DNA from: Pseudanabaena mucicola str. Chao 1806
GTDB taxonomy: Bacteria; Cyanobacteriota; Cyanobacteriia; Pseudanabaenales; Pseudanabaenaceae
Length of the DNA stretch: 64,000 nucleotides
Assembly: GCF_030323025.1 (NCBI RefSeq)
Contig: NZ_CP097329.1
Location: forward strand, 2,714,001-2,778,000
Direction: 5' to 3'
The position numbers and the translations under genes are program-made. The notes under the pieces were generated by a model. That model was given only the letters and a program-made list of their open reading frames with translations, was not told where the DNA came from and made no database searches. Positions 8,922-17,598 of the stretch are shown here, piece by piece; position 1 is the first letter of the stretch, and each line of letters starts with the position of its first letter.

Positions 8922-10076
8922 GTGAGTGAATTGAAACACGAAGCAACATTAGGAGAAGTTTTGGTTAATGCTGAAACCGTTAAAGATGATACTGATTTTG
9001 ATATGCTCCTAGAAAGCGAGATGCTAGGGGAAAATGCGATCGCCGAAATTACTAATATGTTAGGTAACCTGAATAGCCTTGAAGCTTTCTCCGATGATTG
9101 GCTGTCATATAATCTTGAGAAGAATTCCAGTCAAACCACAGAAATTGCGGAACTGGTTGCCGATCGCGATCACTTGCAGAAAGAATTAGAAGATCTGCGA
9201 TCGCGGCATCAATTTGAATGTGAATATGTCGATCAGCTAGAACAAGAAATTACTAGCATCACCAATGATCGCGATCGGCAAATTGCAGAACTCACCAAGC
9301 AAATAGAACAACTACAAAAACAAGTTACTGAACTAAGTGCCAACTCACCAGTTGATGACAAAATCTTAAGCGATCGCCTAGCTATCCATATTTTACAGAT
9401 CGAGGAAGAATTTAAACATCGTTTGGAACTTGCCCTAGAAATCGAATCTCAAAAAATCATGAAGCAATATCTGCAGGAGCTTAACGAAAAAAATGAGTTA
9501 ATTAATCAATTGCAATGTCAAATTACAGCATTTGATATTTCCCAACAAACTCTTACAGAAGAATTAGAATCGACGCATTTATTACTCAAAGAATCCACAA
9601 AAACATTAGAAATTGCTCAAACCAAATTATCAGAAGTCACCTCACAACGCGATCAATTTGAAGAAGAACTAATCAAACATCTCTCCAATCAAGCACAATT
9701 GCATCAATCTCTACGCGGTCTAGAGCATGAATATGTTAGCGACCTCACAAGGGTAAAAGAACTCGAGCAACAAATTGAGGAACTGCAAAATCAAGTCTTC
9801 CAACAAGCCTCTAAAGCATCCGAATATGAAGCAGCAGTTCAACATTGGAAAGAACAATCAGTACGCCATCAACATCATGCACTCCAATTGAGTGGTGCAT
9901 TAGATCGCTTACTAGTCGAACATCCCGTAAGGCAATTGGCACCTACTTCTTCTCAAGTAAATGATCGACAAACTAAACAGAGCTACACACTGGAGCCTAC
10001 ACCCGAAAGACTAGTGCGATCGCCTTTTCCCACATCTAAGGTAGACTTACCCTCTTTTCTGGTTAGACCTCGCTAG
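8922..10076 (+). CDS. Coiled-coil protein of unknown function
   Basis: About 384 aa from the GTG at 8922 (a further in-frame TTG lies 42 nt upstream). An acidic N-terminal region (about 1-80) is followed by a long heptad-rich coiled coil (about 80-320) dominated by Glu, Gln, Leu and Lys, then a short proline-rich tail ending in VDLPSFLVRPR. No enzymatic motif, signal peptide or membrane segment is seen. The layout suggests a scaffold or filament-forming protein; similar cyanobacterial coiled-coil proteins act in cell shape or division, but I cannot assign this one. It stands alone between two MITE-like elements. Confidence 0.7.
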   Translation: MSELKHEATLGEVLVNAETVKDDTDFDMLLESEMLGENAIAEITNMLGNLNSLEAFSDDWLSYNLEKNSSQTTEIAELVADRDHLQKELEDLRSRHQFECEYVDQLEQEITSITNDRDRQIAELTKQIEQLQKQVTELSANSPVDDKILSDRLAIHILQIEEEFKHRLELALEIESQKIMKQYLQELNEKNELINQLQCQITAFDISQQTLTEELESTHLLLKESTKTLEIAQTKLSEVTSQRDQFEEELIKHLSNQAQLHQSLRGLEHEYVSDLTRVKELEQQIEELQNQVFQQASKASEYEAAVQHWKEQSVRHQHHALQLSGALDRLLVEHPVRQLAPTSSQVNDRQTKQSYTLEPTPERLVRSPFPTSKVDLPSFLVRPR

Positions 10077-10127
10077 CGCAAAGGATGGGTGACGCTTGGC
10101 ATAACTCACTTTGTATTAGCAATACAA

Positions 10128-10229
10128 TAAGTAGCTAGGCATAAACAAAATAAAAACCAGAGTTTGTTCCGCCCGCTACGCGGGCGGAACAAACTCTGGT
10201 TTTAGGTTTTAATTAAGTCGAGCTACTTA
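10128..10229. mobile_element. MITE-like element, family B copy 1
   Basis: 102-bp element with terminal inverted repeats TAAGTAGCT / AGCTACTTA. Its core is a long perfect hairpin at 10153-10203 built on CCAGAGTTTGTTCCGCCCGC with a 3-nt loop. A second copy with the same ends and a near-identical core is at 25954-26057. It is non-coding and lies between the 3' ends of the convergent coiled-coil and histidine kinase genes, where it may also terminate transcription in both directions. Confidence 0.78.
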
Positions 10230-10298
10230 CTTATTGGCAGCAATTACTTTATCCTTTTCGCAAATCTGAAGTATGAATACGGCGCAAAACAATACTAA

Positions 10299-12698
10299 TC
10301 ATCTTTTAGGCATTGCCTGTAGGTCATAGGGAAAAGTGACTGTAAAACAACTACCTTGCCCGACTTTACTCTCAACATTGACATATCCACCATGCAATTC
10401 CGCCAACTTTTTCACTAAGTTAAGTCCTAAGCCTGTACCTGCATATTGGCGACTGAGATTGCTGTTAATTTGCACAAAAGGCTGAAACAACTTACAAATG
10501 TCTTCCTGAGATATTCCAATTCCATTATCTGACACAGAAAAGCTCAGTCTACTTTTATGCATTTCTTCCGTTTCATAAAGAGAAACATCATCTAATTTAA
10601 CTTCTAATGTAACTACACCACCCTTAGGTGTAAATTTCACCGCATTAATTAACAAATTAATTAGTAACTGACGCATTCTCCTTTCGTCAATGATGATTGC
10701 ATTGGGAAGATCGGGATTAATAATTAGTTGTAATTGAATATCTTTTTTTGCTGCTTGATGCTTTACAAAGCTCAAACTACTTTCACACAAAGAGGTTAGA
10801 GATACTGAAGTTAGATCTAAAGTAAACATTCCCGACTCAATTTTCGCAACATCTAAAATATCGTTAATGAGTTCCAAGAGATGTTGACCACTTTTTTGAA
10901 TTGTAGCAAGGGACGTTTTTTGGCGTTGATTCAGTTCACCATAAACTTGATCCTGTAATCCTTCCGAAATTCCTAAAATTGCATTAAGAGGAGTCCGCAA
11001 TTCATGGCTCATCATCGCTAGAAATTCGTCCTTGAGCCGAGTCATCCGTTCTAACTCTTTATTAGTAGCGATCAGCTTTTCGTTACTCAGATATAGAGCC
11101 TCTTCTGCTTGTTTACGATCGCTAATATTCCGTACTAGGGCTAAAACCTCATCATCACCACAGGGGCTAATTCGCACTTCCTGATAGACCCATTCATCGT
11201 ACTTTAGAAATTTATGTTCATAAATCTGCACCTCTCCTGTAGCGATCGCCCGATCAAACACTTCTAGTTGTTCTGCTAAAACACTAGGAGATAAGATTTC
11301 CGAGATATGATGTTTAACAGGCACAATAACTTCTTGATTAGGAATATTCGGCAAGATACAGTCTATACAGGTTCCATCACGTTTTAGTCTAAGTAGTAAA
11401 TCAGGAATTGCATTAATTAATTGCTGTTTCCTCTTTTCACTCTCAGCTAGATCAGCAGTCCTTTGCTGAATTCGCATTTCTAGATCTTTATTGAGATTGG
11501 AGAGTTCCTGTTGAACAAATTTAAGATCACTAATATTTTGAATTAAAGCAATATCATATAGAGGCTGGTTTTGAGAATCACGTACGATCGAAATGCTCAG
11601 CATTACCCATATAAATTGCCCATTTTTATGGCGATATCGCTTTTCGATATGAAAGCTATCAATTTCATTTCTAAGTAATTTTTGATAGTGGTAGAGATCA
11701 AGTTCTATATCATCAGGATGGGTGATATCTTGAAAGGTTAAAACTTTTAACTCATCTTCTGAATAGCCCAACATCTGACATAGGGCTTGATTGACTGCTA
11801 TATGTTGACCATCGACAGTTGCTAAGGAAATGCCCACAGCCGCCGAATCAAAGACACTTCTAAATCGCATTTCTGATTCCTGCAATGCGGCTTCAGACTG
11901 CTTGCGATCGCTAATATTCCGAATAATCGTCAATGCTTCTTGATCAGTAACTTTGACAATTTGAACTTCCTCATATTGTACTTTGTCATCAATATTCCAT
12001 TGCTGTTCAAATGACTGAATTTCACCAGTGGCGATCGCCTTTTTAATCGATTGCAATTTACGGGAGGCTAGCTCTGGGTGTAAGATCTCAGCAAGATGCT
12101 TATTGACCATATCCAAGTCCGAAGGCAGCAAATCAGTAACATAATTACTAGAAAAGCATTCTAAGTAAGTTCCATCTTCACTAATACGATATATTAAATC
12201 AGGAATTGCGGTTAGAATAGCTTTTTTCTGTGCTTCAACATTCTTTAAAGTATCTTCAGCCTGCTGATTTTTTGCTAAGAGATAACTCTCTGGGGTCACA
12301 ACTCCTAATATTTGCCCAAATCCATCTACTACAGGTAAGTAGGGATAGGGTGAATTCTCTAAGAAACTGAACATTGTGACAAGATCTGGAATTTGCGAAT
12401 ACGGAATGGCAATCGCGGACTGAATGATCGCATCTCCAATTTTTACTTTCAGCAAATCCACTTGCTGCTCAATTAACCGCAGTACATCTCCTTTTGTGAA
12501 TATTCCAATCAACCGATTGTGAGCAGTCACCAAAACACAGACTTCCTGATCTAATAACCATTCATGGTTAGATTGATACGCTCGCGTTACTGCATTTGAC
12601 TGATTCATGCGCCGAATTGCTTCCAGTAGCGCTACATCTGATTCAACGATGATGAAGTTTTGTGTGATCGCCAGATCGATGTAAATATTATTTGGCAT
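10299..12698 (-). CDS. Sensor histidine kinase with CBS pair and PAS domains
   Basis: 799 aa, no membrane segment, so probably cytoplasmic. Order: a CBS pair (about 1-140), a PAS/PAC domain (about 160-265), a second PAS/PAC (about 270-390, FRSVFDSAAVGISLATVDG), a coiled coil, a third PAS (about 420-530), HisKA with the phospho-accepting His565 (MSHELRTPLNAILG) and HATPase_c with N-box NLLINAVKFTPKGG, G1 DNGIGI and G2 GTGLGLNLVKKL. CBS domains bind adenine nucleotides and PAS domains small ligands or redox cofactors, so it may report energy or redox state. No response regulator lies nearby; it is an orphan kinase. It starts at ATG 12698. Confidence 0.93.
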   Translation of the reverse strand: MPNNIYIDLAITQNFIIVESDVALLEAIRRMNQSNAVTRAYQSNHEWLLDQEVCVLVTAHNRLIGIFTKGDVLRLIEQQVDLLKVKIGDAIIQSAIAIPYSQIPDLVTMFSFLENSPYPYLPVVDGFGQILGVVTPESYLLAKNQQAEDTLKNVEAQKKAILTAIPDLIYRISEDGTYLECFSSNYVTDLLPSDLDMVNKHLAEILHPELASRKLQSIKKAIATGEIQSFEQQWNIDDKVQYEEVQIVKVTDQEALTIIRNISDRKQSEAALQESEMRFRSVFDSAAVGISLATVDGQHIAVNQALCQMLGYSEDELKVLTFQDITHPDDIELDLYHYQKLLRNEIDSFHIEKRYRHKNGQFIWVMLSISIVRDSQNQPLYDIALIQNISDLKFVQQELSNLNKDLEMRIQQRTADLAESEKRKQQLINAIPDLLLRLKRDGTCIDCILPNIPNQEVIVPVKHHISEILSPSVLAEQLEVFDRAIATGEVQIYEHKFLKYDEWVYQEVRISPCGDDEVLALVRNISDRKQAEEALYLSNEKLIATNKELERMTRLKDEFLAMMSHELRTPLNAILGISEGLQDQVYGELNQRQKTSLATIQKSGQHLLELINDILDVAKIESGMFTLDLTSVSLTSLCESSLSFVKHQAAKKDIQLQLIINPDLPNAIIIDERRMRQLLINLLINAVKFTPKGGVVTLEVKLDDVSLYETEEMHKSRLSFSVSDNGIGISQEDICKLFQPFVQINSNLSRQYAGTGLGLNLVKKLAELHGGYVNVESKVGQGSCFTVTFPYDLQAMPKR

Positions 12699-12818
12699 AT
12701 TTGGCTCGCCTCAGGAGAAGATTATTCAGTACAAAACTCCTGAAACAATTTTACAATTTTTCAGCAGATGTTGCTACTTCCTCGATAGCAGGATGATGCA
12801 ATTACAGTTCAAATGGTT

Positions 12819-14111
12819 TTAACCTTGTACTAAGTAGTTATGAAACCTCCACAATATGGAATCAGTGTGAACAGATTTAAAAATCACTTCCATTAGTTTT
12901 TTTGCACCCAGCTTTCCGTAACCGCAACTATGATTTAGATCAGCAACAATTCCTCGAAAGAGGATTGAAACACTTAATCCTGTCCAGAGAATTTGCAAGT
13001 AGCGTATGTCTTTGCTATCGAGACCTAGTTCTCCTGACAGACAAGCGATCACGACTATCAGCAATAACCACATATATTTTTTTTGGCTAGGGAATCTGCC
13101 AATGAGCCACAGGGCTAACACGCTTTGGCAAGCACCACTAATTAGACCATCAAGCCATAAATGTGGTGATATCAATAGACCGAGCGACTCAACACTAAAT
13201 AAGAGTGCTGTGATTGCTGTTGATGATTGCACTTTTTGTAAATGGCGCTGTGTAACAGCATCTTGAATTTCTAATAATCCACGCAACGCATTGACGGCTA
13301 GTAGTGCTTTTCCTTCCGTATTCAGTAATGAGAGAATTCTGGATTTTAAGTTGTTTACATTAGGTTGTGGCTTTTCCCAAACCTCTTGCCTTGTGTTCCC
13401 GTCACTATATTGCAATCGGACTTTCACTGGTAAAGGGTCAGCCACTGTATAGACGATCTCTTGTGGTGAAATGAGCTTACGCATTTCCTCATTTTGTAAA
13501 GCTTGATAAATCGCATGGCGATCGCACTCAGGATAAAGATCAGCTTTATTAAAAACCAATAAAATTGGCTTATAGAAATTTTGCAGTTGGGCGATCGCCT
13601 CCTGCTCCAACCGCGTCATATCTCCAGCAATTACAAATAAAATCAAGTCCGCCCGCTTAGCTGCTTCAAGGGCATTAGCTCCACCAATTTCTCCACCAAC
13701 TTCATCTAGCCCTTGCGTATCTATAAGTTGCAATTCTAGTTTATGATGCGTCTCTCCATCTGTGGGACTATCCATTGGTATCTTCCATTCATAAATGCTA
13801 GTTCCCTTAGTAACTCCATGAATTGCTCCCGTCTCCCCTAGCTTTTGCCCAAATAGAGCATTCAAAAGAGAAGTCTTACCCTTGGATACCATACCAAAAA
13901 CGGCGATCGAGATTGAGAATTTATCTAGCTTCTCTTGCAAAAAGGCGATTTCCTCTATTTCTCGACTGCTTAGCTCTGATCGAAATAAATCATGATATTT
14001 GACTAGCAGTTCGTAGGCAAGGTCTGTGTAGATAGGCTTATTTGTCTTAGTTTTTTGGAGGAACAATGCAATTAATGTCAATACAATATAAATATTATAG
14101 GACTTACGCAT
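12819..14111 (-). CDS. Era-like GTP-binding protein with C-terminal membrane segments
   Basis: About 430 aa from the ATG at 14111. After a short hydrophobic N-terminal stretch comes a G domain: G1 GMVSKGKTSLLNA, G3 DTQGLDEVGG, G4 NKAD. The C-terminal part (TAITALLFSVESLGLLIS..., MWLLLIVVIACLSG...) has several hydrophobic helices, as in cyanobacterial membrane-bound GTPases of the DUF697/YcjF-like group. The cellular role is unknown. The 5' end is unusual: the first in-frame ATGs lie inside a MITE-like element (14099-14189), so the original start has probably been replaced. The first clearly conserved stretch begins near YTDLAYELLVKYHDLF. Confidence 0.82.
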   Translation of the reverse strand: MRKSYNIYIVLTLIALFLQKTKTNKPIYTDLAYELLVKYHDLFRSELSSREIEEIAFLQEKLDKFSISIAVFGMVSKGKTSLLNALFGQKLGETGAIHGVTKGTSIYEWKIPMDSPTDGETHHKLELQLIDTQGLDEVGGEIGGANALEAAKRADLILFVIAGDMTRLEQEAIAQLQNFYKPILLVFNKADLYPECDRHAIYQALQNEEMRKLISPQEIVYTVADPLPVKVRLQYSDGNTRQEVWEKPQPNVNNLKSRILSLLNTEGKALLAVNALRGLLEIQDAVTQRHLQKVQSSTAITALLFSVESLGLLISPHLWLDGLISGACQSVLALWLIGRFPSQKKYMWLLLIVVIACLSGELGLDSKDIRYLQILWTGLSVSILFRGIVADLNHSCGYGKLGAKKLMEVIFKSVHTDSILWRFHNYLVQG

Positions 14112-14189
14112 TGGGTAGATGTGGTGCGAGCTTCGCCCGCACCACATCTACCCAATGCGTAATAAATTCGTTCGGTTTGCGTAAGTCCT
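14099..14189. mobile_element. MITE-like element, family C
   Basis: 91-bp element with a perfect 12-bp terminal inverted repeat, AGGACTTACGCA at 14099-14110 and TGCGTAAGTCCT at 14178-14189. Its left half is a hairpin (ACGCATTGGGTAGATGTGGT paired with its complement, ending at 14160). These ends resemble those of small transposable elements that I know to be common in cyanobacteria. It overlaps the 5' end of the GTPase gene and supplies that gene's first ATG codon. Only one copy is seen in the window. Confidence 0.7.
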
Positions 14190-14334
14190 CTATTATATAA
14201 AGGGTAGTCCTAAAAACGAAATGAATTTTAAGAATGAGCTGTAGTGATTTCCTTGACAGCTAAATCTTGCAAAGGCAAATACGATGTCCAAACGATGCAA
14301 AAATAGTAGATCGATTCTACTGGAGAAAGATTAG

Positions 14335-15738
14335 GTGTCGGACAAATTTGATTACGATTTGATCATTATTGGTGCTGGCGTTGGTGGACATGGCGCAGCT
14401 CTCCATGCCGTCGCTTGTGGTTTAAAAACAGCGATCATCGAAGATAATGTTATGGGAGGTACTTGTGTTAATCGTGGTTGCATTCCATCCAAAGCATTAC
14501 TCGCAGCTTCGGGACGGGTGCGCGAAATGCGAGCAAAGTCTCACCTCAAAGCCTTGGGGATTGATGTTGGTGAAGTAAATTTCGATCGCAGTGCGATTGC
14601 TAGTCATGCTGATAACTTAGTACTGAAATTGCGTGGTGATTTGACCAATAGCCTCAAACGATTAGGCGTAGATATTTTGGAAGGTCGTGGTCGTGTTGCA
14701 GGGGTGCAACAAGTTAGCATTGGCGATAAGACTTACACCGCTAAAGATATTATTCTCGCCACAGGTTCCGAGCCATTTGTCCCTCGCGGTATTCAAATCG
14801 ATGGCAAAACAGTCTATACCAGCGATCAAGCTGTGCGGTTGGAAACATTGCCCCAATGGGTGGCGATTATCGGTAGTGGTTACATCGGGTTAGAATTTGC
14901 CGATGTTTACACAGCGCTAGGTTCAGAAGTAACGATGATCGAAGCATTAGATGTATTGATGCCAGGATTCGATCCTGATATTGCCAAGATTGCCGAGCGT
15001 GTATTGCTTAAGCCTCGTGATATTGAAACGAGAACAGGTGTATTTGCTACCAAGATCACCGCAGGCTCTCCTGTAAAGATTGAACTTACCGATGCCAAGA
15101 CAAAAAAGGTCTTGGAAGTTCTGGAAGTAGATGCTTGCTTAGTGGCGACTGGTCGAATTCCGCTTACTAAAGATATTGGTTTGGAAAGTGTTGGTATTAC
15201 GCCGAATCAGCGTGGATTCATTGATGTGGATGACACTATGTCAACTTCTGTTCCCCATCTATGGGCGATTGGCGATGCTACAGGCAAGATGATGTTGGCT
15301 CACGCAGCTTCTGCACAGGGTATTGTTGTTGTGGAAAATATCTGTGGTCGCGCGACTAAGGTTGATTATCAAAGCATCCCTGCGGCAGCATTTACCCATC
15401 CCGAGGTTAGCTTTGTTGGTTTGACTGAGCCACAGGCTAAGGAAAAGGGTGCGGCAGAAGGCTTTAAGGTTGCTACGGCGAAGTCTTATTTTAAGGGCAA
15501 TTCTAAAGCGATCGCTGAGGGCGAAACCGAAGGCTTAGCCAAGATCGTTTACCGTGAAGATTCGGGCGAACTTTTGGGTGTGCATATCATTGGTATTCAT
15601 GCTTCGGACTTGATTCATGAAGCATCAGCAGCAATTCGCGATCGCCAAACGGTGCAAAAGTTAGCAATGGGGGTTCACGCGCACCCCACTCTGAGCGAAG
15701 TTCTAGACGAAGCCTATAAACGTGCTGCCCATATTTAA
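14335..15738 (+). CDS. lpdA: Dihydrolipoyl dehydrogenase (E3)
   Basis: 467 aa flavoprotein disulfide reductase. It reoxidises dihydrolipoamide of 2-oxoacid dehydrogenase and glycine cleavage complexes, passing electrons via FAD to NAD+. FAD-binding [10 protein letters not shown] is at about 13-22, the redox disulfide Cys44/Cys49 ([13 protein letters not shown]), the NAD-binding [12 protein letters not shown] at about 181-192, the second FAD motif [12 protein letters not shown], and the catalytic His450/Glu455 pair (HAHPTLSE). It starts with GTG at 14335. It stands alone, far from the E1/E2 cluster at 59.5-62.9 kb, but could serve that complex. A strong terminator follows. Confidence 0.97.
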   Translation: MSDKFDYDLIIIGAGVGGHGAALHAVACGLKTAIIEDNVMGGTCVNRGCIPSKALLAASGRVREMRAKSHLKALGIDVGEVNFDRSAIASHADNLVLKLRGDLTNSLKRLGVDILEGRGRVAGVQQVSIGDKTYTAKDIILATGSEPFVPRGIQIDGKTVYTSDQAVRLETLPQWVAIIGSGYIGLEFADVYTALGSEVTMIEALDVLMPGFDPDIAKIAERVLLKPRDIETRTGVFATKITAGSPVKIELTDAKTKKVLEVLEVDACLVATGRIPLTKDIGLESVGITPNQRGFIDVDDTMSTSVPHLWAIGDATGKMMLAHAASAQGIVVVENICGRATKVDYQSIPAAAFTHPEVSFVGLTEPQAKEKGAAEGFKVATAKSYFKGNSKAIAEGETEGLAKIVYREDSGELLGVHIIGIHASDLIHEASAAIRDRQTVQKLAMGVHAHPTLSEVLDEAYKRAAHI

Positions 15739-15740
15739 CT

Positions 15741-15768
15741 AAAAAAAGCGCCCTTTGGGTGCTTTTTT
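15741..15768 (+). terminator. Rho-independent terminator of lpdA
   Basis: Stem AAAAAGCGCCC / GGGTGCTTTTTT with a 3-nt loop and T-run, immediately after the lpdA stop codon. Confidence 0.85.
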
Positions 15769-15927
15769 GGGTTTATTAGCGATCGCTTAATCTTTTTGAG
15801 AAAATCTAGATATCTATTTAGCACCAGTAATTCTAACTCTATGATTATTCGGAGCAAATATTGTGGAATTGATATTGATTGTTGCTATTGCCGATACACT
15901 GAAACTCTGAGAAATTAGACTTTAAAC

Positions 15928-16521
15928 ATGAATAGTTCTAGCCAACTTTTGCAACTTGCATCATGGATGTCAGGTGAATATAGCAACCGTGAACAATCTC
16001 TAGATCAACCTGTTTGGTTTGTAAATTTAGTCTGGTGGCAACGTCCCATCCCATTTAACGTTTTAGGTAGCATTGCTATCTTTGCCGAACAAGCCAATGC
16101 CTTGATCCTTGATCGCCCTTATCGTCAACGTATTTTGCAATTTGTGGAAAATGACGGCAAAATTCAAGTGAAATATTGGGGATTTAAAGATCCTGTCGCA
16201 TGGACCGGGGCTGGACGGGATCGAGATCGGCTAAATCAAATCAACATTAATGACATCGAACCCCTCGCTGGTTGTTTACTAGATATCTCATTTGTCAATG
16301 GTCGCTACAAAGCCGAAATGCCCAAAGATGCAAAATGTTGTTTTCAATATTTAAACGAATCGCGCCAAGTTGTTTTAGGTTTTGAGGTTAGCGCTGATGA
16401 ATTCTGGAGTGGCGATCGCGGAGTTGAGCCTGAAACAGGTACAGCCATCTGGGGCGCAATCATGGACTTTTACAAATTTAAAAAAATCAATGATTTTAGT
16501 CCTGAAATTACCCATCAATAA
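15928..16521 (+). CDS. CpcT/CpeT family chromophore lyase
   Basis: 197 aa. CpcT/CpeT proteins attach or chaperone bilin chromophores onto phycobiliprotein beta subunits (typically Cys153/155). Family features seen: N-terminal LLQLASWMSGEYSNREQSLDQP, the PYRQRIL segment, LAGCLLDISFVNGRYKAEM and the C-terminal block EFWSGDRGVEPETGTAIWGAIMDFYKF (split here across about residues 158-184), which matches the family ending. It is not next to phycobiliprotein genes, so the exact substrate is open. It is divergent enough that a paralogous role (CpeT or an uncharacterised branch) is possible. Confidence 0.85.
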   Translation: MNSSSQLLQLASWMSGEYSNREQSLDQPVWFVNLVWWQRPIPFNVLGSIAIFAEQANALILDRPYRQRILQFVENDGKIQVKYWGFKDPVAWTGAGRDRDRLNQININDIEPLAGCLLDISFVNGRYKAEMPKDAKCCFQYLNESRQVVLGFEVSADEFWSGDRGVEPETGTAIWGAIMDFYKFKKINDFSPEITHQ

Positions 16522-16620
16522 TGTTGAGCTTTAGCAGGTATTAGCAATGACCGTACTTACCGAATCGTGACGATTAGTGACATAATATACGGGAAAACTT
16601 AGAACAAGACTGATACTGCT

Positions 16621-16959
16621 ATGTCAGACGGAAAAGGATTTGGCTTTGGTTTAGGCAAAATGAAAGAAGCCTTCCAAAAAGCGCAGCAAATTCAAGAAGG
16701 CGCTAAAAAATTACAAGAAGAATTAGATCAACTACGTCTAACTGGCGAATCGGGTGGCGGCTTAGTCAAAGTAACTCTAAGTGGCAACCAAGAACCTCAA
16801 GGTGTAGAAATTGCTCCTGAAGCCTTGAATGAAGGTGCAGAAGTTTTATCTGACCTAGTGCTTGCAGCGCTTAAGGATGCCTATCAGCTTTCGACTGGCA
16901 CTATGAAAGAAAAAATGGAAGAGCTTACTGGTGGGCTTGGCTTACCCGCAGGTTTCTAA
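16621..16959 (+). CDS. YbaB/EbfC family nucleoid-associated protein
   Basis: 112 aa. Small DNA-binding protein of the YbaB/EbfC family that forms tweezer-like dimers. A glycine-rich N-terminus ([18 protein letters not shown]), a helix [17 protein letters not shown], the strand [20 protein letters not shown] and the helical tail with [13 protein letters not shown] all match. In cyanobacteria it is normally encoded near recR or murB; here it sits between the CpcT-like lyase and a DUF3134 gene. A strong hairpin terminator follows. Confidence 0.93.
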   Translation: MSDGKGFGFGLGKMKEAFQKAQQIQEGAKKLQEELDQLRLTGESGGGLVKVTLSGNQEPQGVEIAPEALNEGAEVLSDLVLAALKDAYQLSTGTMKEKMEELTGGLGLPAGF

Positions 16960-16968
16960 AGAATTTGA

Positions 16969-16995
16969 GAAGGGGCGCAAAGCGCCCTTCTTCTT
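16969..16995 (+). terminator. Terminator after ybaB-family gene
   Basis: GAAGGGGCGC / GCGCCCTTC hairpin followed by TTCTT, starting 10 nt after the stop codon. Confidence 0.8.
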
Positions 16996-17025
16996 GCATT
17001 GTTCCTCATTAGATATATTGAAGAT

Positions 17026-17268
17026 ATGAATAACCCAGCTTTGCGTGTTCAACGTCGCAACCAACCAGCCGCTCTCATTCCTACCCAACAGGAAGTATCA
17101 ATCCTTGACTGGCTCGAATCTACAGGTCGCCTCATTGCCAGAGAAGGCACTGAATCTAGCTTAAAATTTGATGATGAAGCTGAAGAACTCAGCGAATTGA
17201 TGCTCGGTGACGATGCTAGCTACATCGATGATGATGATGATGATCTCGATGATGATGATGTTGACTAA
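17026..17268 (+). CDS. DUF3134 family protein
   Basis: 80 aa from the ATG at 17026 (MNNPALRVQRRNQPAAL); an in-frame upstream start at 16999 overlaps the terminator region and is not used. The conserved centre STGRLIAREG and the preceding ILDWLE match the cyanobacterial DUF3134 family of unknown function. The C-terminus is an acidic run of Asp residues encoded by a GAT-rich simple repeat (17227-17264). Confidence 0.85.
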   Translation: MNNPALRVQRRNQPAALIPTQQEVSILDWLESTGRLIAREGTESSLKFDDEAEELSELMLGDDASYIDDDDDDLDDDDVD

Positions 17269-17303
17269 ACAGATGCCCTAGGGTATTTGTTTGCTAAAGG
17301 CTT

Positions 17304-17534
17304 ATGCCCAAGAAACAAAAATTTCCACATCTAGTTGGCTCAAAATGGACTTCCATGCAAGAAACCTTTGGTTGGAGGCATTTTGTTGTGATAAATCGCA
17401 AAAATGAGGGGGATTTAGTTTTTGCGGAGATTAAGGCTGCCTGTGATGATTCGGTTCGTTTCTGGCTCAATGCCAAGTCTTTGAAGCAGCGATCGCTATG
17501 GACTCCTGGATGGACACCCCTCAAGGAAATTTAA
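17304..17534 (+). CDS. TIGR02450 family Trp-rich protein
   Basis: 76 aa with five tryptophans: KFPHLVGSKWTSMQETFGWRHFVV..., FWLNAKSLKQRSLWTPGWTPL. This is the small Trp-rich TIGR02450 family found mainly in cyanobacteria and some marine bacteria; its function is unknown. It ends just before a very long hairpin shared with the convergent DRTGG gene. Confidence 0.88.
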   Translation: MPKKQKFPHLVGSKWTSMQETFGWRHFVVINRKNEGDLVFAEIKAACDDSVRFWLNAKSLKQRSLWTPGWTPLKEI

Positions 17535-17537
17535 AAA

Positions 17538-17598
17538 AAACTAGGAATAAAGTTTGTGTCACTACCTTCGGTAGTGACACAAACTTTATTCCTAGTTT
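17538..17598. terminator. Bidirectional hairpin between convergent genes
   Basis: Near-perfect inverted repeat, about 29 bp per arm with a 3-nt TTC loop, flanked by A-runs and T-runs on the two strands. It serves as terminator for the Trp-rich gene (+) and the DRTGG gene (-); the right arm reaches the stop codon of the latter at 17597-17599. Confidence 0.85.

Noticed and set aside
14335-15738. lpdA as part of the E1-E2 operon
   Set aside because: It is 44 kb away with its own terminator; a shared complex is possible but not a shared operon.
17538-17598. CRISPR-like repeat
   Set aside because: The long palindromes in the window are single hairpins with different sequences; there is no array of direct repeats with spacers anywhere.
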